From: Accumulibacter sp.
GTDB lineage: Bacteria > Pseudomonadota > Gammaproteobacteria > Burkholderiales > Rhodocyclaceae
Direction of reading: 5' to 3'
Assembly: GCA_017302455.1 (NCBI GenBank)
Contig: JAFLDO010000031.1
Coordinates: 1 to 60,475 of the forward strand
DNA length: 60,475 bases
Position numbers and translations under genes: made by a program. Under the pieces are notes generated by a model. That model did not search any database, was not told the origin of the DNA, and was given only the letters and a program-made list of their open reading frames with translations. Positions 20,701 through 29,322 of this stretch are shown here, piece by piece. How positions within the stretch are numbered: position 1 is the first letter of the stretch; every line of letters begins with the position of its first letter.

Positions 20701-21908
20701 ACTGGCTGGCCGAGGCACAGCGCTTCGCCCCCACCCTGAACGCTCGCATCTACAGCGAAGCCGGCGACAGCGAACGTGACGAGCTGGTCAGTCAGGCCGG
20801 ACCACAGGACGTCCTGATCGTCTCCTACACCCTGCTCCTGCTGGCGCAGGAGCGTTTCGCCGGGCGCACCTGGCACACGCTCGTCGCCGATGAAGCCCAG
20901 GCGATCAAGAACGCGGCAGCGAAGCGTTCGCAGGCGGTCTTCGAGCTCACGGCCGATTTTCGCCTGGCGATGACCGGAACGCCGGTCGAAAACCGCCTCG
21001 CCGACCTCTGGTCGATCATGCGCTTTGCCAACCCCGGGCTGCTCGGCAGCGTCCACCGCTTCAACGAACGCTTCGCCGGCCCGATCGAGCGCAACCGCGA
21101 TCGCGAGGCGCAGCACGTCCTGAAGCGTCTGGTCGGCCCGTTCATCCTGCGGCGCACCAAGTCGGAAGTGCTGCAGGACCTGCCGCCGCGTACAGAGCTG
21201 ATCCTGACCGTCACGCCGGAAGCCGCCGAAGCGGCGCACTACGAAGCCCTGCGCCGCGAGGCGGCGAGCGACATCGACGCAACGCTCGACGCCGCCCCCG
21301 AGGCGCAGGCACGTTTCAATATCCTCGCGCAACTCACCCGTCTGCGTCGCGCGGCCTGCGACCCGCGACTGTGCAACCCGGAATTCGGCATCACGGGTGC
21401 CAAGGTCCAGGCCTTTGCCGAGCTCGCCAGCGAACTGATCGCCAACGGCCACAAGGCCCTCGTCTTCAGCCAGTTCGTCGACTTCCTGCAGGTCTTGCGC
21501 GAACCGCTCGACGAGTCGGGAGTTCACTATCAGTACCTGGATGGTGCCACTCCTGCCGCCGAGCGCAGCCGGCGTGTCGCCGCCTTCCAGGCGGGTGAAG
21601 GCGACCTCTTCCTGATCAGCCTGAAAGCCGGTGGCTTCGGTCTCAACCTCACCGCCGCCGACTACGTCGTGATCACCGACCCGTGGTGGAACCCGGCCGC
21701 CGAAGATCAGGCCATGGGTCGTGCGCACCGCATCGGGCAGCTACGCCCCGTCACCGTCTACCGTCTGGTCACCCGCGGCACCGTCGAGGAACGGATCGTC
21801 GACCTGCACCACGAGAAACGCGCCCTCGCCGACAGCATCCTCGCCGAAGGCGAAGCCAGCGCCCTACCCTCGACCGAGGACCTGGTGGCGCTGATTCGCG
21901 GGGAATGA
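17706..21908 (+). CDS. Large SNF2-family DNA translocase/helicase
   Basis: 1400 residues. The C-terminal 470 residues form a complete SNF2 ATPase: Walker A in DDMGLGKT at 965-972, motif II as DEAQ at 1062-1065 (instead of the usual DEAH), TGTPVENRLADLWS as motif III, LISLKAGGFGLNLTAADYV as motif V and GRAHRIGQ at 1338-1345. The N-terminal 900 residues show no known catalytic motif and look helical, as in bacterial SNF2 proteins with large accessory regions. It probably remodels protein-DNA complexes. It lies 33 nt after queA and may be co-transcribed. A functional link with the SWIM gene 14 kb away is possible, because SWIM and SNF2 domains often occur together. Confidence 0.88.
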   Translation: MNKTTLDLSALAQLDRHGLSPDTYKVALGSALLWTYRNQSELHQLMRLCGLPTQTGRTFAASDVKAALTELRRRELLVDDPRRPAAFQLVDSLRAPLYRQLLETHPGDRLARLVAETESFDPARARSSYYWPIGSIPTTIAYVRAKFLSGAPSEELTHIRNSIARSMEWGTVLMRAVLSGFDGESFARIEPHWRWQIAYQAVATLCVHWSSEFEPVADWAFEQLRQHPEELIRELRAALGDLALLRGDRESLELALDGFDNGLASAMRAAQLVIDGQWAAGQTAFEAALKQRKGEIGGNKHLLPKSYAWLYPLALLAQQTPKHLELARKFCLGESGRREPNPYEPWGNWAHAIDVRLGKAAIVGSAFRPGPNATADLRLDALWPILLAAWLGGEAILPGDPGLPASEWREVIQALREQLTRCRLNALLRILDGAQAVLEGQDPPSGFFVAGIGEQWREVLTALQALGDAQVSDAGGEATRLLWALEIDAQGSLLAIKPLEQKRGPRGWSRPKVISLARIAGNEDLPSWDAKVARALRPEPGYTSRYHVDLAAAIVALVGHPCVALAESPGQLVDLTESAPELELVRQGDRFVMRIEPPLRPASTSHAYYPLSAEERRETEALSLITLVADGPQRLRLVRFTATQRQAARLVSGRFAIPTDTPEAQPELEKTLRALAAHFQVHADSAQATRQVDSDSRLHAELSPVGDDLSLRLVVAPLGPEGPRLPAAAGRVRLMAVHGSETVGTERDLTSERRNLESVLDALPFLDSSDGVNEWLIEDPEQALGLVETLPTLPAIAAVEWPKGKSVRVISVDSRQLGLRINRERDWFRLSGQATLDEGLVLQLETLITAAREKTRFVPMGNGVYAALTRSLKQKLGDLAAVLETDKDGSKAPMIAAAWLDEVLEGTETEAGKDFRQAIDRLRGAQAIEPKLPSLLQATLRPYQEDGYQWAIRLATAGMGGCLADDMGLGKTLQALGVLLERAAGGPALVIAPTSVCGNWLAEAQRFAPTLNARIYSEAGDSERDELVSQAGPQDVLIVSYTLLLLAQERFAGRTWHTLVADEAQAIKNAAAKRSQAVFELTADFRLAMTGTPVENRLADLWSIMRFANPGLLGSVHRFNERFAGPIERNRDREAQHVLKRLVGPFILRRTKSEVLQDLPPRTELILTVTPEAAEAAHYEALRREAASDIDATLDAAPEAQARFNILAQLTRLRRAACDPRLCNPEFGITGAKVQAFAELASELIANGHKALVFSQFVDFLQVLREPLDESGVHYQYLDGATPAAERSRRVAAFQAGEGDLFLISLKAGGFGLNLTAADYVVITDPWWNPAAEDQAMGRAHRIGQLRPVTVYRLVTRGTVEERIVDLHHEKRALADSILAEGEASALPSTEDLVALIRGE

Positions 21909-22910
21909 GGGGCAGTAGGCCGGCGGCAAGGCAATGTGAATCTGGGGAACACCGGGTGCTGGACTGGATCAGACGAAAGCCGTGGCCATCCACGCTGGCC
22001 ACGAGTGCTTCGCACCCCAGGTGCGTTCGACTTCGCCGGCCCGTGGTCGCCCTGGCAGGGTACCGCTGCCAGGGCGATCACAGCGCCTGAACGTTTCTCG
22101 GAATCACGCTCTTCACCCCAGCCGCGTGGGTGCCGGCAGATTGCAACAATGTCCACAATCATCTTGCGGAGAAACAGCAGGAAGGGCTAGAATTTATATA
22201 CTCGATCCCGGTTTCCAGGCATCCGTACTGAGCGCTGTCATGAGGAAAAAAGACTGATGAGGCACGAAAGAAGGCGGCAATTCCTCAGCCCGGGGTGCCC
22301 GCCGACGACCAGCCGGAATCCGTGGTACCGCGACAGCGTCAGGCCGCAGGTGGAACCGGCCCGACTCAACAGCCCCCCGGGAGCGTCCTGTAGTGCTATG
22401 GCGCGCATCGATTGACCGCGAGGAATCGGACGCCGTGCTCCCGCAACAGCACCCTCCGGTCGGGCTTTTCCGTGCCGCCTTTGCCCCACAGCCAACGCTG
22501 GCGCTGCTTGATGCATTCGATCTGCGCACTCGCCGAGTCGCCGACCTTACCAATCCCATCCTGTTGTTTCGTAGAGGCGCCCGACCGGGCGCGCTGATCG
22601 GCCAGTCTGCGCTGCGCACGCCGGCTTGCCGAATCAGCAGCGTCGGCATTCGGGCCGCCCTCCGCGTTGATCGTCTCGACCGGAGGATCCTTCTTTCCCC
22701 TTCAGTACCCGCCGTCAAGCGAGCCGTACGCAACGGTCTTGCTTCGACCGGAGGAACGTCTTCGGGTGCTGGCTCGTATTATCCCCCATTGCCCGGAGCG
22801 CGCGTTTCGGTGCATCGAGACCGTCGGCGTAAGCCGCGCGCGTTCCGGGAGCGGTGTTTTCGGACCCCCTGATGTAGGTGTATTCCCAGCAACGATTACG
22901 GAGGCAACAT
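21909..22910. other. One-kilobase non-coding stretch upstream of the ethylmalonyl-CoA operon
   Basis: No convincing gene. Minus-strand 22402-22720 is open for about 105 codons with plausible composition (segments IECIKQRQRWLWGKGG, LREHGVRFLAVN) but has no start codon after the upstream stop. A different minus frame near 22300 contains GFRLV, so a degraded gene is possible. A weak sigma-70-like pair, TTGCGG and TAGAAT with about 18 nt between, lies near 22165-22195 on the plus strand. The promoter of the downstream operon should be in this region. Confidence 0.45.
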
Positions 22911-24353
22911 ATGAAGCTCACGCTGACCCCTGATGAACTGCATGGCTATTACAACGAGTTGCACGATTCGAATGCCGATTTCAAGTCTCACTATCCAGCG
23001 GATTCCTTTGAGAGACAGCCGGTTCACACCGTTTACGGGGGGGCCAACCTCTTCAAGGCAGGGTTTGCCGGCAAGTTGGGTGAAGTTGCGCTCAAGACGC
23101 TCGACACCTATGCGCCCAATTACCACGTATTTGCCCGTGTGCTGGGTCTGCCGGGCGCCGATGCGCTGCCGACGAACCCCATCTATATCGAAAGTCTGAC
23201 GCGTGCGCTGGAAGCGAATCCCGACTACGTGCGCGAGATCAAGCCGGCCGCCTGGCTGGCCTTCACGGTATACAACCGGGTACTGAAGAAGCTGCAAAGC
23301 GAGCCCATCGAAGACAACCGCATCGACTTCGAGGATGGCTACGGCAACCGCCCGGACGAGGAGGAAGACGGCCATGCCGTCGCGGCTGCCGACGAGGTGG
23401 CCAAAGGCATGAGCGAAAATCTGCTCTCACCGTTTATCGGTATTCGGGTAAAAACCTTTTCGGACGAGTGCAAGGTTCGCTCGATTCGTACCCTGGACAT
23501 CTTCCTGACCCGTTTGTCCGAAAAAACCGGCGGCAAACTGCCGCAGAACTTTATCGTAACGCTCCCCAAGGTCACCACGCCGACTCAGGTTTCCACCTGC
23601 GCGAAGGTACTGGAGAATCTGGAAGCCAGGCTTGGCTTCCCAAAGGATTCGCTGAGAATGGAAATCATGATCGAAACCACGCAGTCGATCATCAACCACA
23701 AGGGCGAAAACACGGTGCCGCTGCTCGTGGCAGCCGCCGGTCACCGCTGCCGTTCAGCGATTTTCGGGACTTATGATTACACGGCGTCGTGCAACATCAC
23801 GGCGGCGCACCAGAGCCACACCCATCCGACCTGCGATTTTGCCCGCCATGTGCTGCAGGTCAGCCTCGCGGGAACCGGCATCACGATCAGCGACGGCGCG
23901 ACCACGAGCATGCCGATCGGACCGCACAAGGCCACCAGGGACGCGCCGCTGTCGCCCCAGCAGATGGATGAGAACCGCGCGGTGGTGCATGGTGCCTGGA
24001 AGCTGCATTATGACAATATCATGCATTCGATGCGCCATGCCTACTATCAGGGCTGGGATCTGAATCCGGGGCAATTGCCGGTGCGTTATGCGGCCGTCGA
24101 CACCTTCTTCCTCAGCGGCCTGCAGGATGCCTCGGCGCGCTTGAACGCTTTCCTCAACAAGGCCGCCCAGGCAACGCTGGTGGGCAACACCTTCGACGAT
24201 GCGGCGACTGGTCAGGGGCTCCTGAACTTCTTCCTGCGTGGGATGGCGTGCGGAGCGATCACCGAGCAGGAAGTGCTGGCGACCGGAATCACACTGGACG
24301 AACTGCGCTCGCGTTCGTTTGTTCGCATCGTCAACAATCGGACCAAAAAGTAG
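22911..24353 (+). CDS. DUF6986-type aldolase/lyase-fold protein (HpcH/HpaI/CitE-like)
   Basis: 480 residues from the ATG at 22911, with GGAGG a few bases upstream. The core DFEDGYGNRPDEEEDGHA, the later MEIMIETTQSI and GTYDYTASCNI resemble the acid-residue and metal-binding loops of HpcH/HpaI/CitE lyases, and the whole fits what I recall of DUF6986 (sometimes labelled phosphoenolpyruvate kinase without good support). Such folds cleave or form C-C bonds of CoA or oxo-acids. Its position as first gene of the ethylmalonyl-CoA operon suggests a malyl-CoA or methylmalyl-CoA related reaction, but that is inference; a true Mcl is encoded at 39066. Confidence 0.72.
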   Translation: MKLTLTPDELHGYYNELHDSNADFKSHYPADSFERQPVHTVYGGANLFKAGFAGKLGEVALKTLDTYAPNYHVFARVLGLPGADALPTNPIYIESLTRALEANPDYVREIKPAAWLAFTVYNRVLKKLQSEPIEDNRIDFEDGYGNRPDEEEDGHAVAAADEVAKGMSENLLSPFIGIRVKTFSDECKVRSIRTLDIFLTRLSEKTGGKLPQNFIVTLPKVTTPTQVSTCAKVLENLEARLGFPKDSLRMEIMIETTQSIINHKGENTVPLLVAAAGHRCRSAIFGTYDYTASCNITAAHQSHTHPTCDFARHVLQVSLAGTGITISDGATTSMPIGPHKATRDAPLSPQQMDENRAVVHGAWKLHYDNIMHSMRHAYYQGWDLNPGQLPVRYAAVDTFFLSGLQDASARLNAFLNKAAQATLVGNTFDDAATGQGLLNFFLRGMACGAITEQEVLATGITLDELRSRSFVRIVNNRTKK

Positions 24354-24385
24354 CAGCCGAGAGGCCAAGAAGAAAGGGATGAGCC

Positions 24386-26062
24386 ATGACTGAGGTAAAG
24401 AACGGGATGCAGGTGGCACTGCAGCATCTCGAATCAGCCGACGCAGTGATCAGGAAATCGCTGATCTGGATAAAGCAGCAATGCGCGACCACCAAGGGAG
24501 TCTCGAACGAGAAACTGGACGGGCATCAGATGGCCAGCTTCGATCTGGCGTGGTGTGCGGCTGAGTCGACGGCCGCGCGCTTTGCGGTGGACTATGCCGG
24601 CAAGGTGGTCGCCGCCGGTGCGGCGGGCGCCGGTGCCTGCCTTGAGGAACGAATGGCCCTGGTCTTTTGTGCCGAAGCCTTGCAGAACATTCACCATCGC
24701 CTGTGGGCGCGGCCGCAGAGCTTCGGTCTGAAGGAGGCCGACGTGGCCGCCCTGGCCTCGTCCAGCCTCAGCTACTATTGCCAGACACAACTGGATGCCG
24801 GCAATCTGGAAGCCTTGGGCAGGCAGGTCATCGCGCTGAATGGCGCCAGCGGTGCGTACATGCTGGGTGACGACGCGACGATGATGCAGGACTCGTTCCG
24901 CAAACTGGCAACCAACGTAGTCATGCCGCTGGCCGAGGAGATCCATCGGCACGATCGCATCATTCCCCAGGAAATCCTCGAGCCGCTGACCGAAATGGGC
25001 TGCTTCGGTCTGTCGATTCCCGAACGTTACGGCGGCATCCAGAGCGACGATCATGAAGACAACATGGGGATGATCGTGGTCACCGAGGAGCTTTCGCGCG
25101 GCTCGCTCGGGGGAGCGGGCAGCCTGATTACCCGCCCGGAAATCCTCAGCCGCTCCCTGCTCAAGGGAGGAACGGAAGCACAGCGAGAGAAGTGGTTGCC
25201 GAAGGTAGCCGTCGGTGAACCCTTGTGTGCCATTGCCGTCACCGAACCGGATACCGGCTCCGATGTCGCCGCCATGCGTCTGAAGGCGACGAAGTGCGAG
25301 GGCGGCTGGATACTCGACGGCGTCAAGACCTGGTGCACGATGGCCGGCAAGGCGGGCGTCCTGCTGGTCCTGGCACGCTCCAATCCCGACCGTTCGCTCG
25401 GTCACAAGGGGCTGAGCATGTTCCTGGTCGAAAAGGACTCGTATGACGGACACGATTTCGAGTACCGTCAGCGACAGGGTGGCGTGCTGAGCGGGCGCGC
25501 GATTTCGACCATCGGTTACCGCGGCATGCATTCCTACGAGGTTTTCTTCGACCACGTCTTCGTTCCGGACGAGAACCTGGTGGGCGGGCCGGAAGGCGAA
25601 GGGAAAGGCTTCTATTTCACGATGGCCGGATTTGCCGGCGGGCGCATTCAGACGGCGGCACGCGCCATTGGCGTCATGCAGGCGGCTTTCGAGCGCGCGG
25701 TGTCTTATTCCCAGGAACGACACGCCTTCGGCAAACCGATAGGTGAGTTCCAGCTGACGCTCGTCAAGCTGGCGCGCATGGCGACGCTGCTGACCGTTTC
25801 CCGCCAGTTTACCTACGCGGTCGGGGCCTTGATGGATCAGGGTCAGGGGCAGATGGAAGCCAGCATGGTGAAACTGTTCACCTGCCGCACGGCCGAGTGG
25901 CTCACCCGCGAAGCGATGCAGATTCACGGTGGCATGGGTTATGCCGAGGAGTCGCCCGTCAGTCGGTATTTCCTTGATGCACGCGTGCTGTCGATTTTCG
26001 AGGGAGCCGAAGAAACGCTGGCCCTGAAGGTCATCGCACGCTCTCTTATTGACTCCGTATAG
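24386..26062 (+). CDS. mcd: (2S)-Methylsuccinyl-CoA dehydrogenase
   Basis: 558 residues, longer than ordinary acyl-CoA dehydrogenases (about 380) because of an extra N-terminal helical domain of about 150 residues, as expected of Mcd. The flavin-dependent core has AIAVTEPDTGSDVAAMRLKA, CTMAGKAGVLLVLARS and, near the end, REAMQIHGGMGYAEESPVSRYFLDARVLSIFEG. It oxidises methylsuccinyl-CoA to mesaconyl-C1-CoA and passes electrons to ETF. Its neighbours (mch, ecm, ccr) are the flanking steps of the same pathway, which supports this substrate over a generic acyl-CoA. Start ATG 24386. Confidence 0.93.
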   Translation: MTEVKNGMQVALQHLESADAVIRKSLIWIKQQCATTKGVSNEKLDGHQMASFDLAWCAAESTAARFAVDYAGKVVAAGAAGAGACLEERMALVFCAEALQNIHHRLWARPQSFGLKEADVAALASSSLSYYCQTQLDAGNLEALGRQVIALNGASGAYMLGDDATMMQDSFRKLATNVVMPLAEEIHRHDRIIPQEILEPLTEMGCFGLSIPERYGGIQSDDHEDNMGMIVVTEELSRGSLGGAGSLITRPEILSRSLLKGGTEAQREKWLPKVAVGEPLCAIAVTEPDTGSDVAAMRLKATKCEGGWILDGVKTWCTMAGKAGVLLVLARSNPDRSLGHKGLSMFLVEKDSYDGHDFEYRQRQGGVLSGRAISTIGYRGMHSYEVFFDHVFVPDENLVGGPEGEGKGFYFTMAGFAGGRIQTAARAIGVMQAAFERAVSYSQERHAFGKPIGEFQLTLVKLARMATLLTVSRQFTYAVGALMDQGQGQMEASMVKLFTCRTAEWLTREAMQIHGGMGYAEESPVSRYFLDARVLSIFEGAEETLALKVIARSLIDSV

Positions 26063-26106
26063 GCCCCGTCCACACGGGCAGATGGATACGCCACGAGGAA
26101 CATTCA

Positions 26107-27294
26107 ATGTCGCAGGCAATTCGTTTCCGACCACAGGTCGAACTGGCCGAAAAGGTGGGCGTGGACCTGAAAAAGGTACGCCATCCCCACTACGGCCGCT
26201 ATCTGGAGGAGTTCGTACCGGGGCAGGTGTTCGTTCACCCGCGCGGTTTCACGTTCCTGCGCGCCCAGATGGAGACTTTCTCCCGGACCTACATGCAGTG
26301 CAATCCGCTTTACCTCAATGACCAGTATGCGCGGGCCAGCGGCTTCTCCGGCCTGCTCGCTTCGCCGCAGATGGTCTTCAACGTCGTCCTTTCGCTGGGC
26401 GTGCAGAACGATTCGGAAAAGGCGATGGCCAACCTGGGTTACTACGATGCCCAGTTCCTGCGGCCGGTCCAGGCCATGGATACCATTCGCTCGCTGACCA
26501 AGGTCATCGACCGCAAGGAGCGCGGCGCGGGCAAGCCCGGCATCGTGACCATACGTACATTGGGCGTCAACCAGAACGGCGAAGTGGTACTGCAGTACGA
26601 GAGGAAGATCATGGTTGCCGGTCAGGGCGACCGTCCGCCAACCACCCCGTTGCCCACGTCGGCCGACGGCCTGATGCCGAGTTTCCCCTGGGTGGACGAT
26701 GCCGATGTGATCCTGCCCGACTTTCCGGAGCGACTCCCCGGCGGCCTCACCGGTCCCAACTCGTGGTTCGAGGATTTCGCCGTCGGCGAGGTCATCGTGC
26801 ACGCCAACGGCAGAACGATAACCGACGAGCATCTGCCGCTGACCTATGCGGTGGGTAATACTCATCCCCTGCATTTCGACCGGGTCTTCAGTTCCGGCTT
26901 GTCGGGCAAGATGAGCGGCGATCCCATCGTCTATGGCGGACTGGTGTTCGCGTGGCTGGAAGGACTGGCCAGCCGCGATGTCAGCGAGAACAGCATCTGG
27001 GAACTTGGTTTTACCGAGGGTTACCACACCCAGCCCTCGATTGCCGGCGATACGGTTGCCGCCCTGTCGCGCGTGTTGGCGGCCGAAGATGCTCCTGGCG
27101 CGTTGGCCCGGCAGTTCGGCGTCGTCAGTCTTCAGCTGATCGGTGTCAAGAACATCAGTGCGGCGAACGCTTTGGCCAAATATGGCGAGGACCTGTTCAT
27201 CAAGGAGAACGACAAGAAAGAGATGGGCAAGGAGAAGATTGATGAGAAGATTTTTGAGATCGAGAGACGTCTCTTGATCAGAAAGAGGAGTTAG
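26107..27294 (+). CDS. mch: Mesaconyl-CoA hydratase, ethylmalonyl-CoA pathway type
   Basis: 395 residues with two MaoC-like hot-dog halves. The first has MQCNPLYLNDQYARASGFSG and the second YAVGNTHPLHFDRVFSS, each in the place of the hydratase Asp/His loop. It hydrates mesaconyl-C1-CoA to 2-methylmalyl-CoA. The C-terminus ends in a Lys/Glu-rich tail (KKEMGKEKIDEKIFEIE). A GAGGAAC leader precedes the ATG. The next gene, ecm, begins 2 nt after its stop, so the two are tightly coupled. A second, only distantly similar mch is encoded at 40157 with Chloroflexus-like sequence. Confidence 0.9.
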   Translation: MSQAIRFRPQVELAEKVGVDLKKVRHPHYGRYLEEFVPGQVFVHPRGFTFLRAQMETFSRTYMQCNPLYLNDQYARASGFSGLLASPQMVFNVVLSLGVQNDSEKAMANLGYYDAQFLRPVQAMDTIRSLTKVIDRKERGAGKPGIVTIRTLGVNQNGEVVLQYERKIMVAGQGDRPPTTPLPTSADGLMPSFPWVDDADVILPDFPERLPGGLTGPNSWFEDFAVGEVIVHANGRTITDEHLPLTYAVGNTHPLHFDRVFSSGLSGKMSGDPIVYGGLVFAWLEGLASRDVSENSIWELGFTEGYHTQPSIAGDTVAALSRVLAAEDAPGALARQFGVVSLQLIGVKNISAANALAKYGEDLFIKENDKKEMGKEKIDEKIFEIERRLLIRKRS

Positions 27295-27296
27295 TC

Positions 27297-29315
27297 ATGG
27301 TTGCCGCCCGGAAGAATCGGGATCAGCCCTGGTTGATGCGGACCTATAGCGGTCACAGCTCGGCCAAGGCATCCAACACCCTCTATCGGACCAATCTCGC
27401 CAAAGGCCAGACAGGTCTCTCGGTAGCCTTCGACCTGCCGACGCAGACCGGTTACGACGCCGACAGCCCTCTGGCCAAGGGCGAGGTCGGCAAGGTCGGC
27501 GTGCCCATATCACACATCGAGGACATGGATCAGTTGTTCGATCAGATCCCTCTCGATCAGATGAACACTTCGATGACCATCAATGCGACGGCCGCATGGC
27601 TGCTGTCGCTGTACATCGGCCTGGCGCAACGACGCGGGATCGACCCGACCCGGCTGAGCGGCACCACCCAGAACGATATCATCAAGGAGTATCTCTCACG
27701 CGGTACCTACATCTATCCGCCAGGTGCGTCGATGCGCCTGATCGCCGATACGATCAACTACACCGTCAAGCATGTTCCGAAGTGGAATCCCACCAATATC
27801 TGTAGCTACCATTTGCAGGAGGCGGGAGCAACGCCCGTTCAGGAACTGGCCTACGCCCTGTGCACCGCGATGGCGGTTCTCGACCGCGTCAAGGCTTCCG
27901 GCGAGATCAAGCCGGAGGCTTTCCCGCAAGTCGTCGAGCGCATCTCGTTCTTTGTCAATGCCGGCATGCGCTTCGTCGAGGAATGCTGCAAGCTCAGGGC
28001 ATTCGGTGAAATGTGGGACGAACTGACTTTGACCCGCTACAAGGTCGAGGACCCACGACTTCGCCGGTTCCGTTATGGCGTACAGGTCAACTCCCTGGGG
28101 CTGACCGAGGCGCAACCGGAAAACAATGTCCAGAGAATCGTTCTGGAGATGTTGGCGGTGACGCTTTCCAAGCGCGCACGGGCCCGCGCCATCCAGCTCC
28201 CGGCGTGGAACGAGGCAATGGGTTTGCCGCGCCCGTGGGACCAGCAGTGGGCGCTGCGCATGCAGCAGGTGATGGCCTTCGAAACGGATCTGCTGGAATA
28301 CGAGGACATCTTCGATGGTTCGCCGGTCATTGCCGCCAAGGTCAAGGCACTGATCGAGGGCGCCAAGAGGGAAATCGAGAATGTCGAAGCCCAGGGTGGC
28401 ATCATTGCCGCGATCGAGTCCGGCTATGTCAAGCGCGAACTGGTCGGTAGCCACATGAACCGCTTGCGCGCCATCGAGTCGGGTGATCTCAAGATCATCG
28501 GCGTCAACTGCTTCCAGGAAACGGCCGAATCGCCGCTGACTGTCGGCAGTGATGGCGGCATCATGAAGACCGATCCGGCCGCTGAGCGTGAGCAGATCGA
28601 AAGGCTGCAGGCGCATCGCAGAAGCCGAAACGACAGCGAGGTCCGAGCCGCCCTGCAAGGACTCACCGATGCCGCCAAGAGCGGCGAGAACATCATGCCA
28701 AGTTCGATTCGCTGTGCTCTGGCGGGAGTCAGCACCGGCGAATGGGGAGACTCGCTGCGCGGGGTCTTCGGTGAGTTCAGACCACCGACGGGAATCGATA
28801 TCGCCATCGACAGCCGCGAGGTACTCGGCAAGAAGGATCAGGTCACCGATCTCAGGGAGCGCGTCGCCAACACCGGCAACGCCTTGGGTCGTCCACTCAA
28901 ACTACTGGTCGGCAAACCCGGACTCGACGGACATTCCAATGGCGCAGAGCAGATCTCCGTGAAGGCCAGAGACGTCGGCTTCGAGGTCGTCTACGACGGC
29001 ATCCGGTTGACGCCGCAACAGATTGCCCAGGCCGCTCAGGAGGAAGGCGTGCATGTGGTGGGCCTGTCGATACTGTCAGGCAGCCATATGGAACTGGTGG
29101 AGTCTGTCCTGCAGGAACTGCGCCTGCGCGATCTGGCAAGCGTGCCGGTAATTGCCGGCGGCATCATCCCGCGCGAGGATGCCGAACGGCTGATGGCGCT
29201 CGGTGTGCGCGCCGTCTATACACCGAAGGACTTCAGTCTCAACGCCATCATGGGGGATATCGTGGATGTGATCCGCGAGTGCAACGGGCTCGACCGGATT
29301 GGCTTGCTGCATTGA
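27297..29315 (+). CDS. ecm: Coenzyme B12-dependent ethylmalonyl-CoA mutase
   Basis: 672 residues. The N-terminal TIM barrel contains RTYSGHSSAKASN and GLSVAFDLPTQTGYD (the acyl-CoA entry region of mutases) and SGTTQNDIIKEYLSRGTYIYPP. The C-terminal B12 domain has DGHSNGAEQ with the cobalt-binding H546 (D544-x-H546-x-x-G). It converts ethylmalonyl-CoA to methylsuccinyl-CoA. Unlike methylmalonyl-CoA mutases of the two-subunit type, it is a single chain with its own B12 domain. Operon context with mcd, mch and ccr favours ethylmalonyl-CoA as substrate. A GTPase chaperone gene follows 7 nt later. Confidence 0.94.
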   Translation: MVAARKNRDQPWLMRTYSGHSSAKASNTLYRTNLAKGQTGLSVAFDLPTQTGYDADSPLAKGEVGKVGVPISHIEDMDQLFDQIPLDQMNTSMTINATAAWLLSLYIGLAQRRGIDPTRLSGTTQNDIIKEYLSRGTYIYPPGASMRLIADTINYTVKHVPKWNPTNICSYHLQEAGATPVQELAYALCTAMAVLDRVKASGEIKPEAFPQVVERISFFVNAGMRFVEECCKLRAFGEMWDELTLTRYKVEDPRLRRFRYGVQVNSLGLTEAQPENNVQRIVLEMLAVTLSKRARARAIQLPAWNEAMGLPRPWDQQWALRMQQVMAFETDLLEYEDIFDGSPVIAAKVKALIEGAKREIENVEAQGGIIAAIESGYVKRELVGSHMNRLRAIESGDLKIIGVNCFQETAESPLTVGSDGGIMKTDPAAEREQIERLQAHRRSRNDSEVRAALQGLTDAAKSGENIMPSSIRCALAGVSTGEWGDSLRGVFGEFRPPTGIDIAIDSREVLGKKDQVTDLRERVANTGNALGRPLKLLVGKPGLDGHSNGAEQISVKARDVGFEVVYDGIRLTPQQIAQAAQEEGVHVVGLSILSGSHMELVESVLQELRLRDLASVPVIAGGIIPREDAERLMALGVRAVYTPKDFSLNAIMGDIVDVIRECNGLDRIGLLH

Positions 29316-29322
29316 CAGGTCG

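Noticed and set aside
22238-22516. Formylglycine-generating-enzyme-like C-terminus (GFRLV) on the minus strand
   Set aside because: Only five residues match and the preceding reading lacks the other motifs of that family; at most a decayed trace.
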